A DNA stretch of 64,000 bases from Brevipalpus yothersi (Eukaryota; Arthropoda; Arachnida; Trombidiformes; Tenuipalpidae): assembly GCA_003956705.1 (NCBI GenBank), contig QZCP01000701.1, positions 1 through 64,000 of the forward strand. The letters are read 5' to 3'. Positions 9,958 through 20,834 of this stretch are shown piece by piece. Under the pieces are notes generated by a model. The model searched no databases. It was not told the origin of the DNA and saw only the letters and a program-made list of their open reading frames with translations. Every line of letters begins with the position of its first letter. The first letter of the stretch is position 1. The translations under genes were made by a program, and so were the position numbers.

Positions 9958-12171
9958 ATGATGTCTCCAACAGTGAGTGGTATCGAAGTAGCCAATCGAG
10001 CACAAGTTGAAGGTGTTTTCCACATCAAACTACCAGCTAGTGTTCGAGAAAAAAATGCTTGGAAAGTTTGGACTAGAAAATTTGTTCGACTTCAACTGCT
10101 TAAGCAATCGAAGTTTTCGAATGATACCATTCTTCTAACTGTTTTCAAAACCAAGTGCCGTGAGATTATCTTGAAAGAAAAACTTAATCCTAATCGAACA
10201 TTGATATTTCGATGCAGGTGAGCAATACTCATACTCTTCAGATCTTTTAGATTCAGATCAACGATTCATGATTGTATTTCTTATTAGTTCACGAACCAAA
10301 GATTATGCATTCACCTTGTACAGTGATGGACATCCAATACTTCATCTTAGTGGTGATTCTGAAACAGAGAGTCAACACCTCATACGATCGATGAGAGATT
10401 TAATATGGCCACCAAATTCCATCTTAGAACTTTGCAGAGGTAACTTGAACATTCACTAAATTATTCCAGTTATTCTTCATTCTGTCCTGGTGTATTTCTT
10501 CATGATGTAGAAATGTAATCCATTAGTTTCGACTTTTCCGCCTTATACGGTGATGCTTGATAAATTATCAAGTCATTTGTGTTGGAGATTTGAATGTTGA
10601 ATACATAGGAAGAGATGGAAGAATATCAGTGGCGATCTGAGCAGTATTTGGTTGTCAAGAGAGTGTCAATTATTTATTGTGTTCAGAATGATAGTTGTTT
10701 CATGTGATCAACCTCTTATCAAGAAACTTTCGTGTTTTCATGTATGTGGGAGTTTTTGAGCAACATATTCCAACAATTCAAAGCGCAATTTTGAGATAAA
10801 TCTCAGGTTTGATAAAAGAAACTTATGAAATCGTCTTTGTTCGATCACCAATTATTAATGCGAGATTACCACTAGATTTTTCTACCAACAAATCGATTCA
10901 ACAAGAACATTTTTTGCACTTTTTAGAATGTGATAACGATGAAATAATAATCTTAGAACAAAATGTTGATTGCTCTTGAGGCCAACTTGATATGAATTTT
11001 GAGTTTGGAATTTTTCCACAGCATTCTCATTCACTAAGCACCGTTAATATACATTATTTATCAATTGCTAATATTATAAACATGACTTACATTTCTTCTT
11101 CTTCCAACAGCTTTGGAAACTGTTTTCGAAGTTAGTGTCATAGACAATGAACGCTCAACGAGAGCTGGTTTGTTAGGAGCATCAGGAAATTTGGCATTAT
11201 CGAATAGGAAGATAACTTTCTCATGCATTCGAAGTGGCCATGTAATTCAAGAATGGTATCTCAACACGATCGATTTCGAAGTGGTACCACAAAAACATCC
11301 CCATGATAGAAATAAAGTTATCTCTCTCATCGGATGTCGAGAGAGTAGTACTGGACATGGTCCGATACTATTTTTCTGTGAAAATTCTCTCTCCTTGATT
11401 CGCCAAGCCGATAAGTTAAGAACTGACCTGAATGCTCAAACACTGGCTTCCATGAGTGATTTCAACACGATGAGAGGAGAAGATAGAATATGTCAATCTC
11501 TGAAAGCTCTAGAATCTTTTTATCAAGTTCCATGTCGTAGGTTGGATGTCAATTCGATCGGTAGATCAAGTCGTCCAACAAGCAGTGAAAGTAACACAAT
11601 AGATTCGTTAAACTCAAGTTTCTCTCGAAGTTTACAGTGTAATTCAAGAATACGAATGGCTGGTTTCGAGAATTATGATGTTCCTGAAAGTACTCTCAAT
11701 CGTTCGCATGACAGGAGGATACATGGAGAGGTACAAAAACGAAAACTCAGTTCAATTGAGTCCTGTATTCTAGATTGCTCTATCGATGCCAGAAACTGGA
11801 TCAACGAAACAGGCGAAAGACTCTACATGAATCTTAATATGAGCTGCTCCTCTTTGAATGACAAATCGATCAACGATACAAAACTGAATAACAATGACTT
11901 TGATAGTGATCACATTTATGAGGAGATAGGAACATCAAGTGGTGACCAGGTAGATGAGCTTTATAACAATTATCGTCCTCCTCTACCAATAAGAAGGGGA
12001 AAATTCGTCGATGGACAGTTGAGTCGATCTCAGGATTGGAGCGAAAATGAACAAAGAAGATCCCTTCCGTTGGCAAATGAATGTAGATATGAAGAAAATG
12101 ATTATGAAGTGGTCAAACCAGTGCACTCGATGACTTTACCTCGTCGAGGATCATTGATTCTGAATTCTTAA
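9958..12171 (+). CDS. Dok/IRS-like adaptor with PH and PTB domains
   Basis: Three exons join in phase: 9958-10217, 10288-10439 and 11111-12171, giving 490 aa. The first 125 residues look like a pleckstrin homology domain (VEGVFHIKLP, WTRKFVRLQLL, a Trp in MRDLIWPP). Residues about 138-250 look like an IRS-type phosphotyrosine-binding domain (RAGLLGASGNLALS, ITFSCI, IQEWYLNTIDFEV, GCRESSTGHGPILFFC). The Ser-rich tail carries tyrosine sites typical of docking proteins: YDVP (SH2 ligand), HIYEEI, DYEVVKP, plus a proline-rich PPLPIRR stretch that could bind SH3 domains. Such proteins act under receptor tyrosine kinases at the membrane. Dok rather than IRS is favoured by size and PH-PTB order. A Met-Met start leaves 9958 or 9961 open. 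Confidence 0.75.
10440..11110 (+). other. Intron 2 of the Dok-like gene
   Basis: A 671-nt GT-AG intron, the longest of this gene, ending in TTCTTCTTCCAACAG. No gene was seen inside it. Confidence 0.75.
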
Positions 12172-12351
12172 TAGATTCATGAATTTGTGTAATAATGTAA
12201 TTATTGAGCAAGTACCGCTTTTTCTCCTCACCTCTTTATGAAGAGTGCAAGTGTTATATTACATTTTATATCTCTGAAATCATTAACTGTGATGATTATT
12301 TGTTTGAAAGATTTTGTGAGTCTATAACTTGTCGAATTATAGATCTATTTA

Positions 12352-14421
12352 TCATGATTTTGTATCACCTATTACAATTCCTATTTCCCTTAAATCATTT
12401 CTCAAAGCATCACAATGATTGAGAATGTTCACAAAAACTTTCTTTGAGCCTTGAGAATCACCATTCAAGCCAGGCTGCGAGCCATTTGTTGTAACATCTT
12501 TGATACTCAAAGCAAAAGTTTTGAGCTTATCCAATAAAAGAATGAAAAATTTGTCATTTTCTTGTTTCTCAAAATCACTCAACTTTTCCAGAAGGGTCTC
12601 ACTTTGGCTCAGAAGATCATGATTCAATCCAGGAATCTTTAGTGGCTGGTTGGCCTTAAGTCCATACATTGCACTTTTTCTCACATGTTCTCGGAACTTA
12701 TGAAGCTCTATGATAAGTTTGAGAATATAGTTTTTCTCATATATTGATATCCAGTTTAGACCAAGACTAGTAGCGAACCTCTCAACGAGTTGGTAGAGTT
12801 TTTTCAGCTCCTCATGATTGTATTTCGCTAGAGAACGTGACTCAAAGAACTTTTCAAGATCGAGAATTGAATTTAGTGCACTCCTGAGATCAAAATCATC
12901 TGCAATCTTGGCAAGAATTTCAGTGTTTGCTTGCTCCATTTTCATGATCAAGGTGCTCTTTTGTTCATCGTTTGGTTCACTTGAATCTTTTATAATGGCC
13001 TGTTCTGAAGTTTCATGAAGAGCTAGATGCAAACTTAACACGAATTTGCGCAATCTTCTATCGATTTCTCTCACCCTTTTGATAATTAGTTCGTCATAGT
13101 TCAAATCTAATGAAAATTGATAAAATTTAGAGAAGCGATGGTTAAATTAAAATTTACTCACCTTTTCGATAGTGATCAAAACAGCACAGCAACCTCAGAA
13201 GATCGGGATCGATTTTTTTCAGAAAGTCTTTGATAGAAATAGTATTGCCTATGGATTTGCTCATTTTCTAAAGGTAAAGAATTTAATGAATGGTGAGCAA
13301 TTGAGAGCGAAATGCTTACATTTTTTGAAATGAGAATGTGACTTGAGTGATACCAATGGGAAGCCCATTGAAAAAGCTCTTGATTCTTGAGGTCAAAATA
13401 AATGGAACAACATGCTGATTCACAATAATGATGAGGATAGATGAGATCTTTCCCACCAAAATGGAAATCGATCTTGTCACCTAGAAGAGAACTGGCAAGG
13501 GCACTACATTCAACGTGCCAGCCTGGAAATGAGATTTGAAGCATTTCAAAAATGAGTAATGATAGGAGAGTTGACTTACCTGGTCTTCCAGGGATTTTTT
13601 GTGCATTACATGGACTTTCATAAGTCCAGAGAGGTTCTTTTTTAGAATACCTCCAAAGAGTAAAGTCTTTTGGCGACTTCTTACCAAAGGATTTATCGGT
13701 GATCGTCTCAGACCCTCTGCCGAAATTTTTCACTTTTTGACTATCAAAATTCACATCCGATGTTTGATCACTAATGTATGCATATCCTCTCCTCTCTAGT
13801 TGGCGAATGAAATCAATTATTAGGTTGATGTGATTGCTAACTCGAACTATGAAAGGAGCATCCACTTGCAAAGCTCGAAGATCATCGAGAAAAGAAGCTG
13901 TGTAGATATCTCCAATCTCTTGATAGCTTTTACCAGTTTCTTCAGATTTTCTTACAATCTTTTCATCTATATCGGTAATATTCATAACAGTTGCTATATG
14001 TAATGAAAAACAATTTAGATTAAAATCTGAGAGATTTGAAATTACTTCAACTAAGCATAAACGTACAATTGGCATCCAGGCACGTGTTGGAATAATTTTT
14101 CATGAATCTACGAAAAATATCAAATCGAACGTATGTCATCGCATGGCCAATATGACAGTGATCATAAACAGTCGGTCCACATATGTATGATTTGGCAGCA
14201 ACTTTGTTCGGCAAGTCATTGCCGATGAAAACACTTTGTCCATCAACCTTAACTGGCTCTTTTTTATGAGTATAATGATTGTACAAAAGTAGAGGAAATT
14301 TACTGGAATCATTCTCAAGTTGACATAGCTTTCGTGATGAGTGGATTGAGTTGACTAGATACACACAAATTAAATTTTGACGACATTCTCGTCTTAAAAT
14401 TGAATATACATTCCGAAACAT
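12352..14421 (-). CDS. CARS2: Cysteinyl-tRNA synthetase, probably mitochondrial
   Basis: Five exons join in phase: 14421-14067, 13993-13580, 13522-13320, 13267-13162 and 13106-12352, giving 610 aa. Class I aminoacyl-tRNA synthetase charging tRNA-Cys. The signature HIGH is present in GPTVYDHCHIGHAM and KMSKS in KMSKSIGNTI at the start of exon 4. Zinc ligands expected for CysRS are present: Cys in ICGPTVYD, Cys in WHVECSA, and His and Glu in YPHHYCES. The N-terminal 35 residues are rich in Arg, Ser and hydrophobics with few acids (MFRNVYSILRRECRQN), like a mitochondrial targeting peptide, and the length is nearer to CARS2 than to the longer cytosolic form. The last 250 residues form the less conserved helical anticodon-binding part. 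It is divergent from the OMP decarboxylase gene and convergent with the Dok-like gene. Confidence 0.92.
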
Positions 14422-14798
14422 AATTTCCGATGTTTTTGTTTACAGCAAAATTGAAGCACGAGTTATCCATGTGACTGAAAACCAACACCGTAAACATAAC
14501 CGGTAAACATTGGGTTTGACACGCTCTCACTAACATGATAACTTATTTGTGTTGTGTGTACAATATTTGGAAACTTTTATGATTATTTTCGATTGTTCAT
14601 TGATTTTATTTAATCAATTTTCAACTGCACAGTAATAAAACTTGAAATAATCGTTGAGTTTAGTGTCTTGAGCATCATAATAAAGAGAAGGTAAGATATG
14701 GATTGAATACCGTTTTGCAGGTTGCTAATCATATGAACTGAGATAAATTGATGTTCTGAGTGGATTACATTAATAATCAATTGTTTTCACTTCCAGTT
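14422..14798. promoter_or_regulatory. Shared promoter region of CARS2 and OMP decarboxylase
   Basis: The two genes diverge from this interval. A likely 5' UTR intron of the decarboxylase gene runs from about 14691 to 14796. No TATA box is evident, as is common for bidirectional housekeeping promoters. Confidence 0.5.
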
Positions 14799-15644
14799 AT
14801 GGACCAGTATTTGGAACAATTTAGGGACTGTAAAAATTTGGTGACAAAAGTTTTATTCGGTATTATAAAAGATAAGAAAAGTAATCTGTGCCTCTCAGCG
14901 GATCTACAGAAAGCAGATGATATTCTTGAAGTTGCTCGAGAATTGGGTCCACACATAGCGGTTTTGAAAATACATCATGATATAATTCAAGATTTTTCCA
15001 AAAATTTCATCATTGATCTCAGAGAATTAGCTGAAAAACATCATTTCTTGGTGATGGAAGATAGGTGAGATACTCGAACTATCAAAAAATGTACGAATTA
15101 ATGAATTTTTCACGTTCTCGGTTACAGAAAATTTGCTGACATTGGTAATACAGTCATTCAACAGTACACAGGTGGATATGCTCGTATCGAAGATTGGGCT
15201 GATTTGGTAACAGTTCATATGGTAGCAGGACCTGGATGTGTAGAATCACTGAAGAAAGGGAGGAGAAAGTCGTTGAGAGGTTGTTTGCTAATTGTTCATA
15301 TGAGCAGTTCTGAAAATCTACTGAACGAGGAGTTCACCAAGTGTGCTCTTTCGATGATAGAGAAATATCCTGATTTTGTGAGTGGATTCATCAGTCAGTC
15401 CCGTGTGAGCTCAGATCCGACCCATATTCATTTCACTCCGGGTGTTCATTTGAATTCTAAAGGTGATTCCATGGGTCAACAGTATGTATCCCCCGAGGAG
15501 GCTGTTATTCAGAAAGGAGCTGATCTAGTTATTGTTGGCCGAGGAATTTTGGATTCACCTAATAGACTCGAGGCAACGATCATGTACAAGCAGAGAGCTT
15601 TCTCTTCCTATTGTGAGCGTGTCTTACCAGGGAAGACGTGTTAA
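14799..15644 (+). CDS. Orotidine 5'-phosphate decarboxylase, stand-alone
   Basis: Two coding exons, 14799-15064 and 15128-15644, give 260 aa. It converts OMP to UMP, the last step of de novo pyrimidine synthesis. Catalytic and binding residues are present: CLSAD, LKIHHD, EDRKFADIGNT (the Asp-Lys-Asp site, across the intron), MSSS, GQQY and IVGRGI. In most animals this domain is the C-terminal half of bifunctional UMP synthase. Here the frame starts at MDQYLEQF, roughly where the linker to OPRT would be. A splice acceptor (TTCCAG, 14791-14796) lies 2 nt before the ATG and a donor GAAG/GTAAGAT near 14690, so a 5' UTR exon is likely. Only 377 bp separate this ATG from the divergent CARS2 start, which leaves no room for an OPRT domain. 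Confidence 0.9.
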
Positions 15645-15737
15645 AAAAGTTATGAAATTATGCTCTCTCTCGAAATCCAACAAACTCTGTGATATTTTGC
15701 CAAGTTTAACACCCCTTGCTATGTTGCTTTTCAATGA

Positions 15738-15743
15738 ATAAAT
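15738..15743 (+). terminator. Poly(A) signal of the OMP decarboxylase gene
   Basis: AATAAA 94 nt after the stop codon, on the way to the convergent TFIIE gene. Confidence 0.5.
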
Positions 15744-15812
15744 CGAGGTTTTGTCATACAAAATAGATTGATCTTAATTTTTAAATACATTTGTACAAAT
15801 ATCAGCTACTCA

Positions 15813-17030
15813 TTATTCATACATATGAGCATAGTATTCTTGTGAGAGTCGAACATATTCATCTTTTTCAGACTGAGTCATTAAGGGGAAAATATCGTCG
15901 TTCACTTCGTGAAGAGGGATCAATCTGTTTCCAACCTTAATCATGGGCTCGGAAACATCTTCACTGCCTTCGTCTTCATCATCATTCATCATGACATCGC
16001 TTTCACGATTATTCTGTGAGGTATCATTGCCCCAATCAGAGGTGGAAGAACCTGGAATTATCGCTGAGATAGCGGGTTCACTTGAACTATCCTTCTTCTC
16101 ATGGACTAGAAGTGCTTCCAGGACCTCTTTACTTATACCATTATCCTCTGGTGGAGATGATGTTTTGTCGATGCTTAAATTTCCATTATTTTGATTAACA
16201 TTAACTTCTGAAGACGATGGGAAAACTGTCACCTCGGCTAACCACGAAGGCTGCTCTTTTTTGACTTTCTCTTCAACTACTTCACCTTCTTTCACTATGT
16301 TGACAATAGTTTCACGTTCCAATAGATTGTCACTAAATTGAGATTTATCTTTCGACTTCCATTTTCCCAATGGATCGAATACATCAGTTGAAACGGGACC
16401 AGTAGATCCATTGGCTTCGGTGGGCTCTGGTTCCAAGAGGTCGGCTGGTATTTTTATGTCTTCAATATCTTTAATTAGTAGGTATAGTGGATCCATTTGT
16501 TCATTGAATTTAGCTAATATCAAACGAGAGTCAGGCTTTGGCAAAACATCAGGATCTTCTTCGACTAATTCACCACAATATGAACATCTGAATTCACCAG
16601 TTTTACGATCACACAATTGATCTGCCTCTAAATCGGTGAAAGTTTTCTCACAACTTTGACATATAAATGATGATCTTTTAGTTGAATCTCTCTCTTCAGT
16701 TTCAATTTTTCTTCTCATCAGGTCCAATTTATACTTGACAACATTAACGAAACCCTTATAGTTGATGTAGTAGTAAGTTTGTTTGGTTGTTTTCCCATCA
16801 GGACCCGTTTCCATACGCATTTTAAATTTGATCAGTTTTTCTTTCTTGAGGGCATCGAGAATGGCTCTGAGATGTTTACGTTCAAATCTCATTAATGTCT
16901 CGATTTCCTCCTCTTTCACAGATCGCTTTCGAATCATCAAATCCACCACCAGTGAGAGTTCGATTGGATAAAAGCCTCTCATGACTAATCTGATCAAACG
17001 TTTTAACGACATTGGTATTTCCACGGACAT
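15813..17030 (-). CDS. GTF2E1: Transcription initiation factor IIE subunit alpha
   Basis: Single exon of 405 aa. TFIIE alpha joins the RNA polymerase II preinitiation complex and recruits and stimulates TFIIH. The N-terminal 110 residues form the winged-helix region (MSLKRLIRLVMRGFYPIE, ETLMRFERKHLRAILDAL, TYYYINYKGFVNVVKYKLD). A zinc ribbon follows at about residues 124-155 (CQSCEKTF ... CSYCGEL). The C-terminal half is Ser- and acid-rich, with the acidic patch MMNDDEDEGSEDVSEPM and a conserved-looking end near PLMTQSEKDEYVRLSQEYY. Length matches the family (human 439). There is no intron, unlike most genes in the window. Confidence 0.95.
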   Translation of the reverse strand: MSVEIPMSLKRLIRLVMRGFYPIELSLVVDLMIRKRSVKEEEIETLMRFERKHLRAILDALKKEKLIKFKMRMETGPDGKTTKQTYYYINYKGFVNVVKYKLDLMRRKIETEERDSTKRSSFICQSCEKTFTDLEADQLCDRKTGEFRCSYCGELVEEDPDVLPKPDSRLILAKFNEQMDPLYLLIKDIEDIKIPADLLEPEPTEANGSTGPVSTDVFDPLGKWKSKDKSQFSDNLLERETIVNIVKEGEVVEEKVKKEQPSWLAEVTVFPSSSEVNVNQNNGNLSIDKTSSPPEDNGISKEVLEALLVHEKKDSSSEPAISAIIPGSSTSDWGNDTSQNNRESDVMMNDDEDEGSEDVSEPMIKVGNRLIPLHEVNDDIFPLMTQSEKDEYVRLSQEYYAHMYE

Positions 17031-17920
17031 TTTTGAAGAAATTTATTCGATGCCTGTCACACTCGTTGCCGTTATCAGAATCACTATCTGTATTTCACTG
17101 ATGCAGTCGAAAGCTACCACTCTGAATAAGGAGGAATACAAGTTAGCTTGATACGATATGAAGGCTCAACCATCAACAGCTGATCACTGGACAATCCATG
17201 AAAACTCACATGGACACAATTAAATAAAATCAAAGCATCAATTTTGGACCGTAATCAACAAAACAAAATTTTGACAACAAAGATTTTGCATCATTCAAAA
17301 GTGAAAGTGATTAAAATGTGTGCGCGCACATGTGCACATTGCAGTGATCAACGCTATCACCTTCTTGTGGTTGAGGAACACATTAACATTTATCAATTAA
17401 AAAATTTTGACTGATATTGCGAAAATGAATTTTCAATAAATCTTAGGTTAGAGATCGAAATTATCTACGGAACTCTATTAATTTTTGCAGATAAAAATAT
17501 AGCTTGAGAAACTATTGGGTAATTGGAAATCTTTTTTTTACAAAAAATTATAAGGTCTGCCTGTGTGCTATTACAAGTTTTCTAATCGTTTAATGTATTA
17601 ATTCAACATTTACATTAAAGTTTTGGATAAATCTTGATAAGATAAAGTTTTTTGAGAAGAGTCGAGAAAAAAGTCGACAATTTTGCACATAGTAAACAAG
17701 CTTTTCGAAGAAGGAGTGTTAGTCAGTGAGAGAGAACCAATCGAATGCATTCCATACGGAAGTAATTTGATCATCTAACTCATATAAAGAGTTGATTTTA
17801 TGCTTTGAAATTAAATTTTTTACCACATCAATAAGTCTCTCTTCCAGTGTCAATTCTTTCTTTCTATCATTTTTGGTCATTTTTTTGAAGATTCGTCGGG
17901 AACGATAGAAAAATATCACC
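17031..17920. other. Intergenic region between TFIIE alpha and the secreted peptide gene
   Basis: Holds the divergent promoters of both neighbours. Two back-to-back palindromes, TGTGCGCGCACA and TGTGCACA, occur at 17319-17338, an alternating purine-pyrimidine run that could adopt Z-DNA. A minus-strand frame across 17719-17982 overlaps the signal-peptide exon and looks like chance. Confidence 0.45.
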
Positions 17921-18176
17921 ATGAAGCCCATTGTGTGCTTTTCACTGTTATTGCTCATTACATTCCTTTGCATCGGTGTCAAAGGTGATGATGCTCCTGG
18001 TGAACACCACGAGCACCATGAAAAAGATCATCTTGCCGAGCCAATGGAGGAGGAAGAAGTGAATTTAAGGTGATTCATCTACTTGATACGATAAGATTAT
18101 GATCAAATATTTAAATATTTAAATATTTTTCTCTTCCAGAGGAGCCTCAAAACCTACTAAAAAGAAAGGTTTCTAG
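17921..18176 (+). CDS. Small secreted His- and acid-rich peptide
   Basis: Two exons, 17921-18069 and 18140-18176, join in phase at AG/A to give 61 aa. The first 22 residues are a clear signal peptide (MKPIVCFSLLLLITFLCIGV, then KG), and the mature part begins DDAPGEHHEHHEKDHL. An acidic stretch (EPMEEEEV) is followed by a basic end, KPTKKKGF. The mature chain has no cysteine, so it is not a knottin or defensin type. The HHEHH cluster could bind metal. No family is recognised. Support comes from the signal peptide, the matching splice phase and the CTCTTCCAG acceptor. It is too short for a standard frame search. Confidence 0.6.
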
Positions 18177-18938
18177 TAAAAAGTATGGAGAGCCTGAAAA
18201 GCCTTTGGAGTGATTTTGGCTCATCCCTCATATATGCGAAGATGCATTCAGAACTGGAAAGAAAATTTGAGATAAAAATTTGCTGGAAATTCAGATTATT
18301 TCGATGGATTGGCTTCATTTAAAATTATAATAATAATAAAAATAATAATTATAAATGCAATGAAAGAAAGAAAAAATGATTTTTGATCGTTTTATGATCA
18401 GAAACAACCTAGAAACATCAAAAATTGTCTCAACAAATACTTTACGGGTGCCCAGTTGTGCCACTCATATACATATAATTTATTTTGAAGCTCTCAAAAT
18501 TGATTATGAAGGCAATGCTGATAAGATGAATGGGTTTTCATAGTTTCATAGTTCATGGAAAGTGTAAAAGCTACGCAGATTGCACTTTGAGACTGATACG
18601 AAGGGTGGTAGCAATCATTTCAACAAACATTTTTATCCTCATTTGAATCGTTAAAAGCTAACATTTCCAGTGTTTCCATAAGGACAGATTCTCATCTGCC
18701 CTACTTAATGAGATTCTTTTACCAGAAAATTTCATTCTAGCTGTTATAGAGAATAACTTTGCTGACTCAACAAACTTGGATAAAATTTTCACAATTTAAT
18801 TAGTGTAGAGAGCAATTATAGCGAAAATTTGGTCTGAAAATCAGTAATAACCATAAAAATATGATAAAAGTAGCGTATGAGAACTATGGATGGTTGGAAT
18901 CAAATTGAGATGGAAAGTAGAGTGTAATTGAATTTCAT
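18177..18938. other. Intergenic region between the secreted peptide gene and AIG1
   Basis: 3' flanks of two convergent genes. It has an ATAATAATAATAAAA-type low-complexity run near 18.33 kb. No gene was seen. Confidence 0.5.
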
Positions 18939-20834
18939 TTAAGAAGGTGATGTAGCTTGTCGGAGTCGATCTCGATAGTCTACAAGATTCACATCCATGT
19001 CATTGGAATTCTCCAATAATGGACCATTCGTGAATTTTGCGATCCGTTCTTCAGACCATACACGACGATGAATAAAATTGCCCAGAAAATAAAGACCTAC
19101 GCATAGTAACGTTGCACCAAGGAAAAATAATCCACGAAAAACTGGTGAAAGTTTTCCGAAAATTGGATAAAGCCAAAATCCAGTCTTATAGTGGACAAAG
19201 AATGTCCAACAAATGAAGGTAACAATAAACATTATAAGAACCATTAAAGCATTCTCTGTTTGCGGTCTCTTGTGATATGTTAATATGATTTCGATAAATA
19301 TTGCAATTCCAACTCCTGTATGCTGTTAAGTAGACGAGATGGAAAAAATCATGTTTGATAAGACAATTTTCTTCAAATTCTCCATCATACATATCTCTCT
19401 CTCTCTCTCTCTCTCTGCATTTTTTGTATACTCACAACTATATGATTCTGAATTGGATAACGATTTGGCCCACTAGTCACATTTCCTGGATCAATAGCGT
19501 AAAGTCCCCAAAATGTTATGGTTACAAACTAAATTGAGATAGAGTCAGTAAGATTATGCATTGAAAAGGATTATTGTTTTGCATCTTGGAAAATTCGATA
19601 AGACATACCAGACCCAATGGAAATGCCAGGGTAAATATTGTTGAATCGATTAGCTCAATGAATCTCTGAATTGGATGTCGTTTTTCGGTTATCATTTCAG
19701 AGCTAATAAGTGCAACTCTATTTTCCATGAATATTCGACCCAACATTATGATGTCGATCACCATGCAACTCGTCATAACTACAGTTTGAATAAACTAGGG
19801 AAGAGAAAAGGGCATGTCTTTCAGAACTGAATCAGATGAAGAAAGGGACAACTCCCAATCTTAATAGCAGAAAAGGTTTCACTTTCGTTCATTCCGGTAT
19901 ACTGTACAAATATGCAAGCCATCTAATTGATGAGTAGTCAACGGACACCGCCTAAACATAACCTTTGTGGGAAAGAATCGATCACCCTAAGCCCTTGTAT
20001 AGTAGGGGCTTGCCATGTGATGGAATCATGTCCAAATGAAAACACCTGATAGGTCAAATCGGATAGGGAAAAGAGGAGGAAGTACTAAGCAGGAAGTATC
20101 GATTCACGAAGATGTTAATGAAGAGAATGTAGAAATGCTTGTATTGCGGCCAAGTTTCATTTGACCTCAAATAAAGCGATTAAAGTGATGTTGAAGGTAG
20201 AAGTAAGACTAAGGTTTAATGTAGCTGGAAGTGTTTCTGAGAAGGGGATGGAAGAAATGATTCATTCATAAATCTGACTTGTTGGATAAATTTTTGGAAG
20301 GTGAAAATCTAGTGAGCAGCCATAAGTTAGAAAAAAATTTACACTAGAAGATAGCTGCAACTCATGTCTGCTTGGAATTGAAAAGAATTCTGTGTTATAA
20401 GATTAGCAACCTTAGCATCCATCAGATTTGATTTTTACTCCATCAAAATTGTTGAAACAAGGGGCGTAGAAATTTTTTTTTCCTACACTTATTCCATTAA
20501 AACCTATGGAATGCATCTTAAATTGCGCTCGAACTGAATATGCTCATATATTCATCTTATATTCTTATAATACTGCGAAGTACCAGTGAATTTGAGAATA
20601 GCTAGGTTTCAGCGAAAAAATCTCGGAAATTTGATAACTTACAAAGTCCCATCTTGTCAAAAACTTCCAATCACCACCAAACGCTGGCTCTGGATTGGGC
20701 GATTGTGAAGATCGAGCGAATCTTTCATCTCGAGTAAGCTCTTGATAAATAAATGAGTAGATGAAAATCGATGTAACAATTATGTGGAACAGAAATGAGC
20801 CGGCTCTCCACAAAACCCAATGGCCGTACTTCAT
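18939..20834 (-). CDS. AIG1/ADTRP family membrane hydrolase
   Basis: Four exons, all joined in phase 0: 20834-20643, 19794-19609, 19528-19436 and 19322-18939, giving 284 aa. Several hydrophobic helices mark a multi-pass membrane protein. The family (androgen-induced gene 1, ADTRP) hydrolyses fatty acid esters of hydroxy fatty acids with a threonine and a histidine. The threonine segment GGDWKFLTRWDF and the histidine in HIVHTGVG, at the exon 3-4 junction, line up with the catalytic Thr43 and His134 regions of human AIG1. The C-terminal part matches well: WTFFVHYKTGFWLYPIFG and LYFLGNFIHRRVW. The start at 20834 is the first ATG after an acceptor-like TTCAACTCAG, so a 5' UTR intron is likely. 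Intron 1 is 848 nt. Confidence 0.88.
19394..19416. repeat. CT microsatellite in AIG1 intron 3
   Basis: About 11 TC units inside the intron, next to the exon 4 side. Confidence 0.8.
19795..20642 (-). other. Intron 1 of the AIG1-like gene
   Basis: An 848-nt GT-AG intron ending in TTTTCTCTTCCCTAG on the minus strand. No gene or mobile element was seen in it. Confidence 0.7.

Noticed and set aside
17719..17982. 87-aa minus-strand frame across the secreted peptide exon
   Set aside because: It overlaps the signal-peptide exon in antisense and has no recognisable feature.
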